Translations under genes and position numbers: made by a program
In this document: positions 15,602 to 24,245 of the stretch, piece by piece
Position numbering within the stretch: position 1 is the stretch's first letter
Layout of the letters: each line of letters begins with the position of its first letter
The notes under the pieces: generated by a model
What the model saw: the letters and a program-made list of their open reading frames with translations, nothing else
Databases searched by the model: none
Told to the model about the DNA's origin: nothing
NCBI RefSeq assembly: GCF_900188025.1
Contig: NZ_FZNO01000025.1
Location: forward strand, 1-64,000
Direction: 5' to 3'
Source: Blastococcus mobilis
GTDB taxonomy: Bacteria; Actinomycetota; Actinomycetes; Mycobacteriales; Geodermatophilaceae
DNA length: 64,000 nt

Positions 15602-18379
15602 GTGGGAGAGAACGCAGTCCTGGCGCCGCCGGCGGCCGCGGGCGAGGACCCGGTCAGCCGCGAGCGGACGGACGGTGACGGGACGACCCGTGCTGCCGAG
15701 GCTGCGGTCCACCGGCTGGCCGAGGGCGCCGAACTGCTCGGTGTCTTCCCGGACTCCGGCTACGAGGAACCGAAATACCTGCTGCGCCGGAGCGACGGGC
15801 AGGTCATGCAGCTGCCCCGGCTCCTGTACCGGGTGGCGGGCTCACTGGACGGCCGCACCGCCCGGGAGATCGCCACCGACCTCAGCGCCGAGTTCGGCAT
15901 GGACCTCACCGCCGAGGACGTGTCCTACCTCGTCACCGACCGGCTCCGCCCCGTCGGGGTCATCGCTCCCGAGGCGCACGAGATCCCGGCCGCCGACGAC
16001 GGGGGGGACGGGTCCGGTGACACGGCCGGGAGTGCCTCGCCCGCGCCGGTGAAGTCCGACCCCCTGCTGGCACTGCGCTATCGCGTCGATGTGGTTCCCG
16101 CTGGGGCGGCATGGCGGATCGCCGGGATGTTCGGGCCGCTGTTCGCCCGCCCGGTGTGGGTGGCGGCGCTGGCGGTGTTCATCGGCCTCGACGTCCTGAT
16201 CATCAGCCAGGGCGGCCTCCTCGACCAGTTCACGGCCGGCCTGCTCCAGATGGTCCACCAGCCGGTGCTCATCCTCGTGGTCTTCGCCCTGGCCATGGTG
16301 AGCGGGGCGTTCCACGAATTCGGCCACGTCACCGCCTGCCGGTACGGAGGGGGCACCCCGGGCGGCATGGGGGTCGGCCTCTACCTGGTCTGGCCGGCGT
16401 TCTACAGCACCGTCACCGACTCCTACCGGCTCAGCCGTGTCGGCCGATTGCGCACCGACCTGGGCGGTCCCTACTTCGACGCCATCTTCATGGCCGGGAT
16501 GAGCGGGCTCTACCTGGCCACCGGGGAGCCCTGGCTGCTGGTGGCGCTCATCGGCATGCACGTCGAGACCGCCTACCAGTTCATCCCGTCCGTCCGGTTC
16601 GACGGGTTCTTCATCCTGGCCGACCTGGTCGGGGTGCCCGACCTGTTCGGCTTCGTGGGCCCGGTTCTCACCAGCCTCGTGCCGGGGCGCCCCACCCACC
16701 CCAAGGTGCGTGAGCTGAGGCCCAAGGCACGGCGAGTGATCGTGCTGTGGGTGGCGGTCACGGTGCCGCTCCTGGTCCTCGGCCTCTCGGTCTTCCTCAT
16801 CGCCGCGCCGATCGTTCTTCCGGTGCTCTGGCAGGCGATGCAGGACTACCTGCACAGCGTCGATGCCGCAATCCGGACCGGGGACGTCCTCACGACGACC
16901 CTGCACGTCCTGCAGTTGTTCTTCCTCGTCCTGCCCTGGCTCGGCGGGGTCCTCGGGATCTGGATCCTGCTCCAGGTGCTCCACCGGCTCGCCGCCCGCC
17001 GATGGCCTCGTCTGGCGGTCCCGGCGGCAACGTTGGCCCGGGTCCGCGGAGTGCTGGCGCTCGCCGGGGTCGGCTGCCTCGCCGCCGCTGTCGTCGTCCG
17101 GGTGGCGGTCGTCGCCGGATCGCTGCCGCCGTCCCCTGGTGAGAGCCGGCTCGTCGCCAGCGCGCTGGCCGGCGTGACGGGGGCATCCTCGGCGCCCTCC
17201 GTCGGCCCGGCGGAGTTCCTGGCCCGTGAGCAGCTCGTCGGCTATGCCGGCCTGACCGGCGCGTTCTCCCGTCACTCCTCGGTGGTGACGGGAGGCCGGG
17301 AACTCGCAGTCCTGGCCACAGCGGTCCTCGTCGGCTGTCTCGTGACGCTGGTGTTCACCCGCCGGTTGCGTCCTGGAGCCGTGGGCATGGTGCTGGCGGC
17401 GGTGCTGGTGATGGGGCCGGCGGTCTCCATCCTGGCCACGATCGGCCCCGGGTTGCTCGGCGCTGCCTGGGCGGCGGCCGGGCTGCTGGTGCTCGGCCTC
17501 GTCGCCGGCCGGACCGGGGCGGTGCTCGGGGGCCTGGCCATCACCGCGGGGGTGCTGACCGCTCCGGTCATCGCCGTGCTGCTGGTCGTCGGCTGGCTCG
17601 TCGTGTCGGGCATTCGTCAGCGGCCCATCGCCGGGCACGCTGGCTCCGGGCCGCGCCACGCCCGACCCGAAACGGCGGGTGACCGTATCGCGCGGTGGCT
17701 GATCTCCGCGGTGTTCCTGCTGGCCGCCGGCCTGATCGCCTACCTGGGGACCCGTCCCGGTTATCTGCCCGGCGACCCCACCGTCCGGACCGTGGTCCTG
17801 CTCCTCGGCGTCCTGCTCGTGGCCGCCGCGTCGTGGAACCGCGCCCTCCGGCCGCTGGCGGCCGTCGCAGGTTCCGCCGTGGTCCTGGCGGCTCTGCCCT
17901 GGCCGGCCGCTGGTGTCGCGCTCGCCGTGGCACTGTGCGCCGTGGCGCTGCTCGCGGCGCTGCTCAGCGAAGCCTCGCGGGTCCGCCCGGCGGCCCAGCG
18001 GTCACATCCCCTGGTCCGCGCGGCCGTCGCCGTGCCGGTGCTGCTGGTGGTCGTCGTCGGCGCCCTGTTCCTCCCCGCTGCGGCGCCCCGACCGCCCACC
18101 GAGGCGGTGGCCGCCTGGATCACCGGGCCGGAGGCGGGCGGTGGCACCGTCGCCGTGCCTGCTGCCCTGTGGGGTCAACTGATCCGCGACGGTGTGCCTC
18201 CCGATCGTCTGGTGCTCGAGGGATCTGCGTCGGCGGATGCCGCAGCATGGTGGCTGGGCACCGGCGACCGGGACACCGGCGCTTCGCCGACGGCCACCTT
18301 CGGCGCCGGCGGAACCGCAGTGACGGTCCACCCCTCGCCGAAAGCCGTCGAGCAGCAACAGGCCGAGGCGCAGCAATAG
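15602..18379 (+). CDS. PqqD/RRE-like domain fused to polytopic M50 (site-2-type) zinc protease
   Basis: 925 residues from GTG 15602 (GGAGAGG ahead). Residues about 52-120 resemble a PqqD/RiPP recognition element: YLLRRSDGQVMQLPRLLYRV, then a wHTH-like stretch with LDGRTAREIATDL and YLVTDRLRPVGVI. A low-complexity linker follows (about 125-155). Then comes an M50 intramembrane protease with zinc motif HEFGH at 238-242 inside a membrane helix and a likely third ligand Asp334 (VRFDGFFILADLVG). Some ten further hydrophobic segments extend to about residue 835, and a roughly 90-residue soluble tail ends Gln-rich. The length greatly exceeds a simple S2P. Inference: it recognises a leader peptide, probably from the 15148 gene, and cleaves or releases it at the membrane. 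Confidence 0.85.
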   Translation: MGENAVLAPPAAAGEDPVSRERTDGDGTTRAAEAAVHRLAEGAELLGVFPDSGYEEPKYLLRRSDGQVMQLPRLLYRVAGSLDGRTAREIATDLSAEFGMDLTAEDVSYLVTDRLRPVGVIAPEAHEIPAADDGGDGSGDTAGSASPAPVKSDPLLALRYRVDVVPAGAAWRIAGMFGPLFARPVWVAALAVFIGLDVLIISQGGLLDQFTAGLLQMVHQPVLILVVFALAMVSGAFHEFGHVTACRYGGGTPGGMGVGLYLVWPAFYSTVTDSYRLSRVGRLRTDLGGPYFDAIFMAGMSGLYLATGEPWLLVALIGMHVETAYQFIPSVRFDGFFILADLVGVPDLFGFVGPVLTSLVPGRPTHPKVRELRPKARRVIVLWVAVTVPLLVLGLSVFLIAAPIVLPVLWQAMQDYLHSVDAAIRTGDVLTTTLHVLQLFFLVLPWLGGVLGIWILLQVLHRLAARRWPRLAVPAATLARVRGVLALAGVGCLAAAVVVRVAVVAGSLPPSPGESRLVASALAGVTGASSAPSVGPAEFLAREQLVGYAGLTGAFSRHSSVVTGGRELAVLATAVLVGCLVTLVFTRRLRPGAVGMVLAAVLVMGPAVSILATIGPGLLGAAWAAAGLLVLGLVAGRTGAVLGGLAITAGVLTAPVIAVLLVVGWLVVSGIRQRPIAGHAGSGPRHARPETAGDRIARWLISAVFLLAAGLIAYLGTRPGYLPGDPTVRTVVLLLGVLLVAAASWNRALRPLAAVAGSAVVLAALPWPAAGVALAVALCAVALLAALLSEASRVRPAAQRSHPLVRAAVAVPVLLVVVVGALFLPAAAPRPPTEAVAAWITGPEAGGGTVAVPAALWGQLIRDGVPPDRLVLEGSASADAAAWWLGTGDRDTGASPTATFGAGGTAVTVHPSPKAVEQQQAEAQQ

Positions 18380-18392
18380 GCCGAGGTGCAGC

Positions 18393-18672
18393 ATGGGTGA
18401 TCGCCTCGTCGGCAACGGGCAGGTGCAGGGGTTGGCTGACGTTGTCGCGGCGATCCGCCAGGGCTCCGCGGGTCAGCGCCCCCTGGCGGTGCTCACGGGC
18501 CCGACGTATTCATTTGCACCGTGTCGCTCGGCGATCCGGGTGCCGCCGCTTCGCCAGGAGCTGCCGAGGGCATCGTCTCCGATGGCCCGCCACGGACGTG
18601 ATCATCACCGCCGTCGACGGCCTGCCCTCCGCGTCGCCGACGCCGACGCCGAGTGCACTTTCGCGCGAGTAG
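18393..18672 (+). pseudogene. Decayed PDZ-domain coding stretch
   Basis: Two fragments in different frames look like PDZ domains of membrane or HtrA-type proteases. The 18393 frame reads GDRLVGNGQVQGLADVVAAI. The 18592-18672 frame reads TDVIITAVDGLPSASPT. Each is the GDxIxxVxGxxV...L..AL core of a PDZ domain, but stops and frame changes separate them and no protease domain remains. It directly follows the M50 gene, so a lost second protease or an eroded C-terminal PDZ part is possible. A 96-residue open frame runs from 18393 but changes to Arg-rich, shadow-like sequence after about 38 residues. Confidence 0.35.
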
Positions 18673-19079
18673 CTGCAGGGTGAGCCGGCGGCTCCGCAAC
18701 CCACGCAGATCAGCGACCCACGCAGATCACCGGTGACCCGTCTCTTTTCCCACCCGTGGGCTGACTCCGCTCGACTCCGCTGCGGTCACCACGACGGGCC
18801 CGTGACGGGAGAGCGACGATCCGTCGTGACCGGCCGAAGTGTTGGACAATTCAAGGTCTCAGTCGTCCGTAATTTCATCGGTGGGCCCCATGCGCCAACC
18901 GACACGCCATAGTCTCTCTGCACGGGTTCGCACCTTGGGCTCGCGGGGGAGGGGGACTGCTGTGTGCGCAGACAGGGTGCTGTCCGAGCACCGCTCGACA
19001 CGGATGAAGCGATCGATCTGGCGGTGCCGTTCCCGACGCGTTGCGCCCGTCCACTCCGGCACGGAATCCACGTGACCTG
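18673..19079. other. Region upstream of the LAL regulator gene
   Basis: About 407 bp without a supported gene. It contains a 14-bp tandem direct repeat (18699-18729), a short palindrome CCCAC-CC-GTGGG (18749-18760) and an AT-richer patch around 18843-18890 (TTGGACAATTC ... TAATTTC) that is the most promoter-like part. No exact -35/-10 pair is claimed. Confidence 0.4.
18699..18729 (+). promoter_or_regulatory. 14-bp tandem direct repeat, possible regulator site
   Basis: ACCCACGCAGATCA occurs at 18699-18712 and again at 18716-18729, a 17-nt period. Direct-repeat boxes upstream of a LuxR/LAL gene are candidate activator sites, here some 350 bp before its start. Confidence 0.4.
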
Positions 19080-21722
19080 ATGGAAGCAGCGGACTGGCCG
19101 TTGGTCGGCCGCGAGGCGGCCCGCATGGCGATCGTCTCCGCCCTGGCCGAGGAGCCGGTGCACAGCGTCGTCATCGCCGGCCCGGCAGGTGTCGGCCGGA
19201 CCCGGCTCGCCCGGGAGGCGGTGGAGGTGGCCACCCGCGAGGGGCGGCCGGTCCGGTGGGCGGCGGGCACGGCCCCGGCCGCTGTCGTCCCGCTGGGTGC
19301 CCTCGCCCATCTGATCCCGGCGGTCGACGTGGCATCTGATCCGCTCGCGCTCCTTCAGCGCGCCACGGCGGCCATCGTGGGGGACGGGTCGGTGCCGGCG
19401 CCCGTGCTCGCCGTCGACGATGTCCACTTGCTGGATCAGCTCTCGATCACCCTGCTGCACCAGCTGGCTGCCAGTGGCGCCGTGCCCATGATCTTGACGG
19501 TGCGCACCGGCAGAGGCGTCAAGGATCCGGTCGCGCCGCTGTGGAAGGACGGGCGAGCCACCCGTTTCGACCTGCAGCCGCTGGGCCGAGCCGACAACGA
19601 CCAGCTCATCACTCAGGTACTGGCGGGCGATCTGGAGACCCGGACCGCCGAGCGGTTGTGGCAGCTGACCCGGGGGAACCCACTCTTCTTGCGTGAGATT
19701 CTGGAGGAGGGACGGAGATCGGGCCGGCTGCGTCAAGCTGGAGAGTTGTGGCGGTGGGAGGGGCCCATCAGCCCGTCCCAGCGGCTGGTGGACATCGTGC
19801 TGGGCCACATCGGCGACCTGGACACGGCCGAGTGGCGGGCTCTCGAGGTGCTCGCGATGGCCCAACCGCTCAGCGTTCACCACCTCGTCGCGTTCAGCAG
19901 TGCCGAAGCGGTCGCCTCGTTGGAGCGCCGCGGGGTCATCAGCGGCCACGTCGCAGGCGAACCCGGTGAGCTGTGCACAGCCCATCCCATGTACGCCGCA
20001 GTCGTTCGCTGCCGAACATCCGAGGCGGCGATCCAGCTCGTGCAGGAACAGCTCACCGACGTCGAGGACGATCCCAGAACCGATCCCGATCATCTGCTGC
20101 AGCGGTGCGTCGCCATGGTGCATCGCGAGGTGCCGGAGCGCGATCCAGGCCTGTTGACCGATGGAGCGTTGTGCGCCATGACCGTGCGCGACGTCGCGCT
20201 GGCCGAGCGGCTGGCACGGGCCGCGGTCGAGGCCGGGGGAGGCATTGCGGCCTACCTGCCGCTCGTGGAGGCGACCCGGTGGTCCGGTGCGCCGGAGCGC
20301 AGCGAGAGCCTGGCAGTGGAGGCTGCACGACTGGCTGCGACCGATGTGGACATCGCTCGCCTGGTCACGGCCAGGGTGCTGAACCAGTTCTGTGCGCTGG
20401 GCCGCCCGCAGGACGCGGTTGATGCGCTCCGCGAGGCCGGCGCGAGCGTCCGCTCCGCAGAGGGGCGCGCGCTGCTCGGCGCGACCCAGAGCATGCTGGC
20501 GGTCCTGAGCGGGGAGCGGCGCGCGGTACGCGTGGCCGCGGACGCGTTGTCGGCAACCCCGCCCGGCCACCCGGGTCGACCGCTCGCCGCGGCTGCGGCG
20601 GCCCTCAGCCTGGCTGTCGCGGGGCAGACGGAACGGGCCCTCGCGGCCGCGGAGCTCGGCCGGGCGGCGGTGGAGACGTCTCCGGTGAGCGAAGCGTTCT
20701 TCACCCGGGCCGTCCTCACCCTGGCCGAGGCCCTGGCCCTGTACCTGGCCGGGCGGCTGGGGGAGTTGGATCGTCGGACCGAGGCGTGGCTCCGGCAGAA
20801 CCTGAAGGCGCCGGAATGGGCCGGGGACGCCATCGCCGCTACCCAACGTGGCTGGGCAGCGCTGGCGGGCGGGGGCCCGGGTCGCTCCGTGCGGTGGCTC
20901 GAGGAGGCGTTTTCGCGCCTGGAGTCGAACGACCCGGCAGGCCTTCGCTCGTTCTGCGGCTCACTGTTGGTGACCGCGTGCGCGCTGGCCGGCGACGTCG
21001 GCCGTGCCCGTGAGGTGTCGGCGGACCTGTCCCGGAGCCCCGGCAGATCCCTACCAGTCCTGGTACCGATCTCCGCACTGGCGCAGGCGTCCCTGGCCGA
21101 AGCGGAGGGCCGCATCGCGGATGCCGGCACGCTCCTCCTCGAGGCGGCGGCGCGGGCCGCCGAGAGAGGGCAGCCGGGCGTCCAGGCCCTGCTGTTGTAC
21201 CGGGCTGTGCACATCGATCGGGCCGACGAGGTCGCGGACCAGCTCCGAGACCTGGCCGCGGGCCTGGACTCACCGCTGGTAGAGGCGTTCGCTGCGCATG
21301 CCCAGGCGGCCAAGGCAAGGGAGGGGCGACTCCTGGCGGAGTCGAGCCGGCGGCTGCAGGAGATCGGCACGACGTCGTTCGCCGCAGAGGCGGCCGCGGA
21401 GGCGGCCGCCGCGTACGAGCGCGCGGGTGTCCGGCGTCTAGCAGCAGAGTGGACGACGAAGGCCAGAGTCCTGACCCAGGAGTGTGGCCTGCCCGAACCG
21501 CAGGGATTGGGCAGTCTGCCCTCGACCGAGATGACCTCGCGGGAGACGGAGGTCGCCCGGTTGGCCAGCCACGGTCTGAGCAACCAGGAGATCGCAGGCC
21601 GTCTGTATCTGTCCGTGCGTACGGTCGAGACGCACCTGTCGCACGTCTACACCAAGCTCGGGATCACCGGCCGCGGCGGGCTCGCCGCCTCGTTCCCCGC
21701 CCGCCGCCCGGCATCGTCGTAG
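19080..21722 (+). CDS. LuxR-family transcriptional regulator of the large ATP-binding (LAL) type
   Basis: 880 residues. N-terminal AAA/STAND-type ATPase: P-loop GPAGVGRT at 34-41, where the usual Lys is Arg, and Walker B APVLAVDDVHLLD. A long TPR-like helical middle follows, then a C-terminal LuxR helix-turn-helix (LTSRETEVARLASHGLSNQE, then IAGRLYLSVRTVETHLSHVY). Such proteins are ligand-responsive activators, often tied to secondary metabolism. Its place after the peptide/protease genes suggests it controls them. ATG 19080 is chosen over an upstream TTG at 19041; neither has a clear ribosome-binding site. The P-loop substitution may affect nucleotide turnover. Confidence 0.9.
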   Translation: MEAADWPLVGREAARMAIVSALAEEPVHSVVIAGPAGVGRTRLAREAVEVATREGRPVRWAAGTAPAAVVPLGALAHLIPAVDVASDPLALLQRATAAIVGDGSVPAPVLAVDDVHLLDQLSITLLHQLAASGAVPMILTVRTGRGVKDPVAPLWKDGRATRFDLQPLGRADNDQLITQVLAGDLETRTAERLWQLTRGNPLFLREILEEGRRSGRLRQAGELWRWEGPISPSQRLVDIVLGHIGDLDTAEWRALEVLAMAQPLSVHHLVAFSSAEAVASLERRGVISGHVAGEPGELCTAHPMYAAVVRCRTSEAAIQLVQEQLTDVEDDPRTDPDHLLQRCVAMVHREVPERDPGLLTDGALCAMTVRDVALAERLARAAVEAGGGIAAYLPLVEATRWSGAPERSESLAVEAARLAATDVDIARLVTARVLNQFCALGRPQDAVDALREAGASVRSAEGRALLGATQSMLAVLSGERRAVRVAADALSATPPGHPGRPLAAAAAALSLAVAGQTERALAAAELGRAAVETSPVSEAFFTRAVLTLAEALALYLAGRLGELDRRTEAWLRQNLKAPEWAGDAIAATQRGWAALAGGGPGRSVRWLEEAFSRLESNDPAGLRSFCGSLLVTACALAGDVGRAREVSADLSRSPGRSLPVLVPISALAQASLAEAEGRIADAGTLLLEAAARAAERGQPGVQALLLYRAVHIDRADEVADQLRDLAAGLDSPLVEAFAAHAQAAKAREGRLLAESSRRLQEIGTTSFAAEAAAEAAAAYERAGVRRLAAEWTTKARVLTQECGLPEPQGLGSLPSTEMTSRETEVARLASHGLSNQEIAGRLYLSVRTVETHLSHVYTKLGITGRGGLAASFPARRPASS

Positions 21723-21786
21723 CACGGGTCGCCCTGCTCCGGGCGCCGATGCCTCCGGCGTAGAGCCGCGAGCCGGCTCACCTAGG

Positions 21787-22341
21787 TCAGCGAGGGGAGC
21801 GGCGGCGCTCCCAGTTCGGGTCGAGCTCCTCGTCGTCGTCATCCGGGCCGCCGAAACCGACGACGCTCTCCATGCCGGGGGAGAGGACGCCCCACTCGAT
21901 GAGCCGCGAGGTCAGCTCGTCGGGGCTCATGTCGTAGATGATGGCCAGCGACTTGAGGTCCTCGGCGCGGATCGACAGCACCTTGCCGTTGTAGTCGTGG
22001 CGCTGCGCCTGGATGGTCGACGCGTAGCGGGCGAGCGGGCCGGCCTCGTCGGCGGGCAGGGAGCCCAGCGACTCGAGGTTCAGGACGATCTTGGTGCTGG
22101 AGGTGACCGCCGAGCTGGGCCGCGGGTCGGGCAGCAGTTCGGACACCGGGACGCCGTAGAAGATGGCGAGCTCGGACAGTCGCTGCACCGTGACGGCGCG
22201 GTCGCCGCGCTCGTAGGAGCCGACGACGACTGCCTTCCAGCGGCCGTGGGACTTGTCCTCCACTCCCTGGAGGGAGAGCCCCTGCTGGTTGCGGATGGCG
22301 CGGAGCCGGGCGCCGAGGGCCCGTGAGTAGTCGGTGCTCAT
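21787..22341 (-). CDS. bldD: Developmental regulator BldD
   Basis: Xre-type repressor that holds sporulation/development genes off when bound to cyclic di-GMP. The 184-residue product from ATG 22341 begins MSTDYSRALGARLRAIRNQQ and has the highly conserved DNA-binding block GRWKAVVVGSYERGDRAVTV. The C-terminal domain carries the c-di-GMP signature RxD-x8-RxxD as R114-H-D116 and R125-A-E-D128, the same numbering as Streptomyces BldD. The open frame continues upstream, but that part is not conserved. The gene is divergent from pyrR, as in Streptomyces, though nusB is displaced. Confidence 0.96.
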   Translation of the reverse strand: MSTDYSRALGARLRAIRNQQGLSLQGVEDKSHGRWKAVVVGSYERGDRAVTVQRLSELAIFYGVPVSELLPDPRPSSAVTSSTKIVLNLESLGSLPADEAGPLARYASTIQAQRHDYNGKVLSIRAEDLKSLAIIYDMSPDELTSRLIEWGVLSPGMESVVGFGGPDDDDEELDPNWERRRSPR

Positions 22342-22550
22342 CGCTGTCTGCTCACTGTCCGTCGTCTCGGGAAGGTCTTGTTCGTCACTCAGCGTACGGG
22401 TCAGCGGGAACGTGCAACAGCAGGAGGCTCCCGGTGAATCAGTGACATCGCTGGCACGCAGCGTGAGCAATTCCGGCCCTGAGCTGGGACGGAACAGGGG
22501 GGCGGCGGCAGGGTCCCTTCCGTGCAGTACCGTCGTCGGCGGTCCGACCA

Positions 22551-22587
22551 CTCCTTTAACGACCCGTCCAGTGAGGCGGGGAAGGAG
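22551..22587 (+). promoter_or_regulatory. PyrR-binding RNA hairpin covering the pyrR Shine-Dalgarno
   Basis: CTCCTT (22551-22556) pairs with AAGGAG (22582-22587), and CCCG (22563-22566) with CGGG (22577-22580). The loop is TCCAGTGAGG, closely matching the conserved TCCAGAGAGG loop of Bacillus pyr binding loops. The 5' internal bulge is also conserved in type. The lower stem contains the ribosome-binding site of pyrR (ATG 22593), which fits the PyrR-dependent translational repression described in mycobacteria. UMP-bound PyrR would lock the stem. Confidence 0.82.
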
Positions 22588-22592
22588 GCCTG

Positions 22593-23258
22593 ATGGCCCG
22601 CTCCACCGAGCCTGCCCGAAGTCCGTCTTCCGGCAGCAACCCCGGCGTCCTGCTCTCCGCCGCCGACGTCGCCCGAGTGGTCGACCGGATGGCCCACCAG
22701 CTCATCGAGCGGTACGCCCGGGGCGGCGGGGTGGGTGACGACGGAGCGATTGACCCCGGGTCGGCCGACGGGGGCCTCTCCGACCTCGTGCTGGTCGGCA
22801 TCCCCACCCGCGGCGCCCCGCTGGCCCGTCGCCTGGCCGCGCGCATCGAGGCCTTCACCGGTACCCACGTCGACGTCGGGACCGCCGACATCACGCTGTA
22901 CCGGGACGATCTCCGGCGGCGCGGAGTCCGCGCCCTGGAGCCCACCATCCTGCCCGATGCCGGGATCGACGACCGGCTGGTCGTGCTCGTCGACGACGTC
23001 CTCTTCTCCGGGCGGTCGGTGCGGGCGGCGCTGGACGCGCTGCGCGACCTCGGCCGCCCGCGGAGCGTGCAGCTCGCGGTCCTCGTCGACAGGGGCCACC
23101 GGGAGCTCCCGATCCGCGCGGACTTCGTCGGGAAGAACGTGCCGACCTCGCGCAGTCAGCAGGTCCGGGTCCACCTCACCGAGACCGACGGCGCCGACGA
23201 GGTGCTCGTGACGGACGGGAGGCCGGAAGTCCGGGCCGCCGGGGAGGAGTCACAGTGA
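22593..23258 (+). CDS. pyrR: Bifunctional PyrR: pyr operon regulator / uracil phosphoribosyltransferase
   Basis: Binds pyr mRNA when UMP/UTP is high and can make UMP from uracil and PRPP. The 221-residue product has the PRPP loop [36 protein letters not shown] and [20 protein letters not shown]. The N-terminal 20 or so residues and a Gly-rich insert near residue 45 make it slightly longer than the usual 180-200. ATG 22593 has AAGGAGG ahead, within the PyrR-binding hairpin. The stop overlaps pyrB (GTGA). Confidence 0.96.
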   Translation: MARSTEPARSPSSGSNPGVLLSAADVARVVDRMAHQLIERYARGGGVGDDGAIDPGSADGGLSDLVLVGIPTRGAPLARRLAARIEAFTGTHVDVGTADITLYRDDLRRRGVRALEPTILPDAGIDDRLVVLVDDVLFSGRSVRAALDALRDLGRPRSVQLAVLVDRGHRELPIRADFVGKNVPTSRSQQVRVHLTETDGADEVLVTDGRPEVRAAGEESQ

Positions 23259-24175
23259 AGCGTCACCTGCTGGAGTCCGCCGACCTCGACCGCGCCGACG
23301 CGACGCTGGTGCTCGACACCGCCGCGCAGATCGACCAGGCGCTCGCCGGCCGCGAGGTCAAGAAGCTGCCGACACTGCGCGGGCGCACGGTGGTCAACCT
23401 CTTCTACGAGGACTCCACCCGCACCCGGATCTCCTTCGAGCTGGCCGCCAAGCGCCTCTCCGCGGACGTCATCAACTTCTCCGCCAAGGGCAGCAGCGTG
23501 TCCAAGGGAGAGAGCCTCAAGGACACCGCGCTGACCCTCGAGGCGATGGGCAGCGATGCGATCGTCGTCCGGCACGGCGCCTCGGGAGCGCCGCACCGAC
23601 TGGCCAACTGGGTCCGCGGCAGCGTGGTCAACGCCGGCGACGGCACCCACGAGCACCCGACGCAGGCGCTGCTGGACGCGTACACCATCCGGCGGCGGCT
23701 CGGCCGGCTCGCGGGGGTGCGGGTCGCCATCGTCGGCGACGTCCTGCACAGCCGCGTCGCCCGCTCCAACGTGTGGCTGCTGCACACGCTCGGCGCCGAG
23801 GTCACCGTCGTGGCCCCGCCGACGCTGCTGCCGGTCGGTGTCGGCACCTGGCCGGTCGAGGTGAGCTACGACCTCGACGCCGTGCTGCCCAAGGCCGACG
23901 TCGTGATGATGCTGCGGGTCCAGGGGGAGCGGATGAACGCCTCCTACTTCCCCAGCGCCCGTGAGTACAGCCGTCGCTACGGCCTCGACGGCCGGCGGAT
24001 GGCCGCCCTCGGCGACGAGGCGATCGTCATGCACCCCGGCCCGATGAACCGCGGCATGGAGATCGCCGCCGAGGTGGCCGACTCGGTGCGGTCCACGATC
24101 GTCGAGCAGGTCGGCAACGGGGTCTCCGTGCGCATGGCCGTCCTGTACCTGCTTCTGGGGGGGCGCAGTGAGTGA
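23255..24175 (+). CDS. pyrB: Aspartate carbamoyltransferase, catalytic chain
   Basis: Joins carbamoyl phosphate and aspartate. The 306-residue protein has the carbamoyl-phosphate motif [20 protein letters not shown], the [12 protein letters not shown] stretch and [11 protein letters not shown]. There is no regulatory PyrI chain nearby, as expected outside enterobacteria. It starts at GTG overlapping the pyrR stop and ends in GTGAGTGA, where a 78-nt repeat element separates it from pyrC. Confidence 0.97.
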   Translation: MKRHLLESADLDRADATLVLDTAAQIDQALAGREVKKLPTLRGRTVVNLFYEDSTRTRISFELAAKRLSADVINFSAKGSSVSKGESLKDTALTLEAMGSDAIVVRHGASGAPHRLANWVRGSVVNAGDGTHEHPTQALLDAYTIRRRLGRLAGVRVAIVGDVLHSRVARSNVWLLHTLGAEVTVVAPPTLLPVGVGTWPVEVSYDLDAVLPKADVVMMLRVQGERMNASYFPSAREYSRRYGLDGRRMAALGDEAIVMHPGPMNRGMEIAAEVADSVRSTIVEQVGNGVSVRMAVLYLLLGGRSE

Positions 24176-24245
24176 GCATCGCAGCGAGGAACGAGCGAGG
24201 AGCGGAGCGAACGGCGAGCGGAGCGAGAGTGGACGGGGAGCCCGT
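24168..24245 (+). repeat. 78-nt in-frame junction element between pyrB and pyrC
   Basis: Starts in GTGAGTGA at the pyrB stop and ends before GTGTGA at the pyrC start. The 40 bases at 24174-24213 are identical to 25544-25583 and close to 1018-1047. The frame from GTG 24168 is open into pyrC and would add the basic peptide [17 protein letters not shown]... to it. The end supplies GGGGAG as the pyrC ribosome-binding site. Confidence 0.75.

Noticed and set aside
14302-21722. Daptide-type cluster
   Set aside because: An M50 protease is shared, but the aminotransferase, decarboxylase and methyltransferase expected in daptide clusters are missing.
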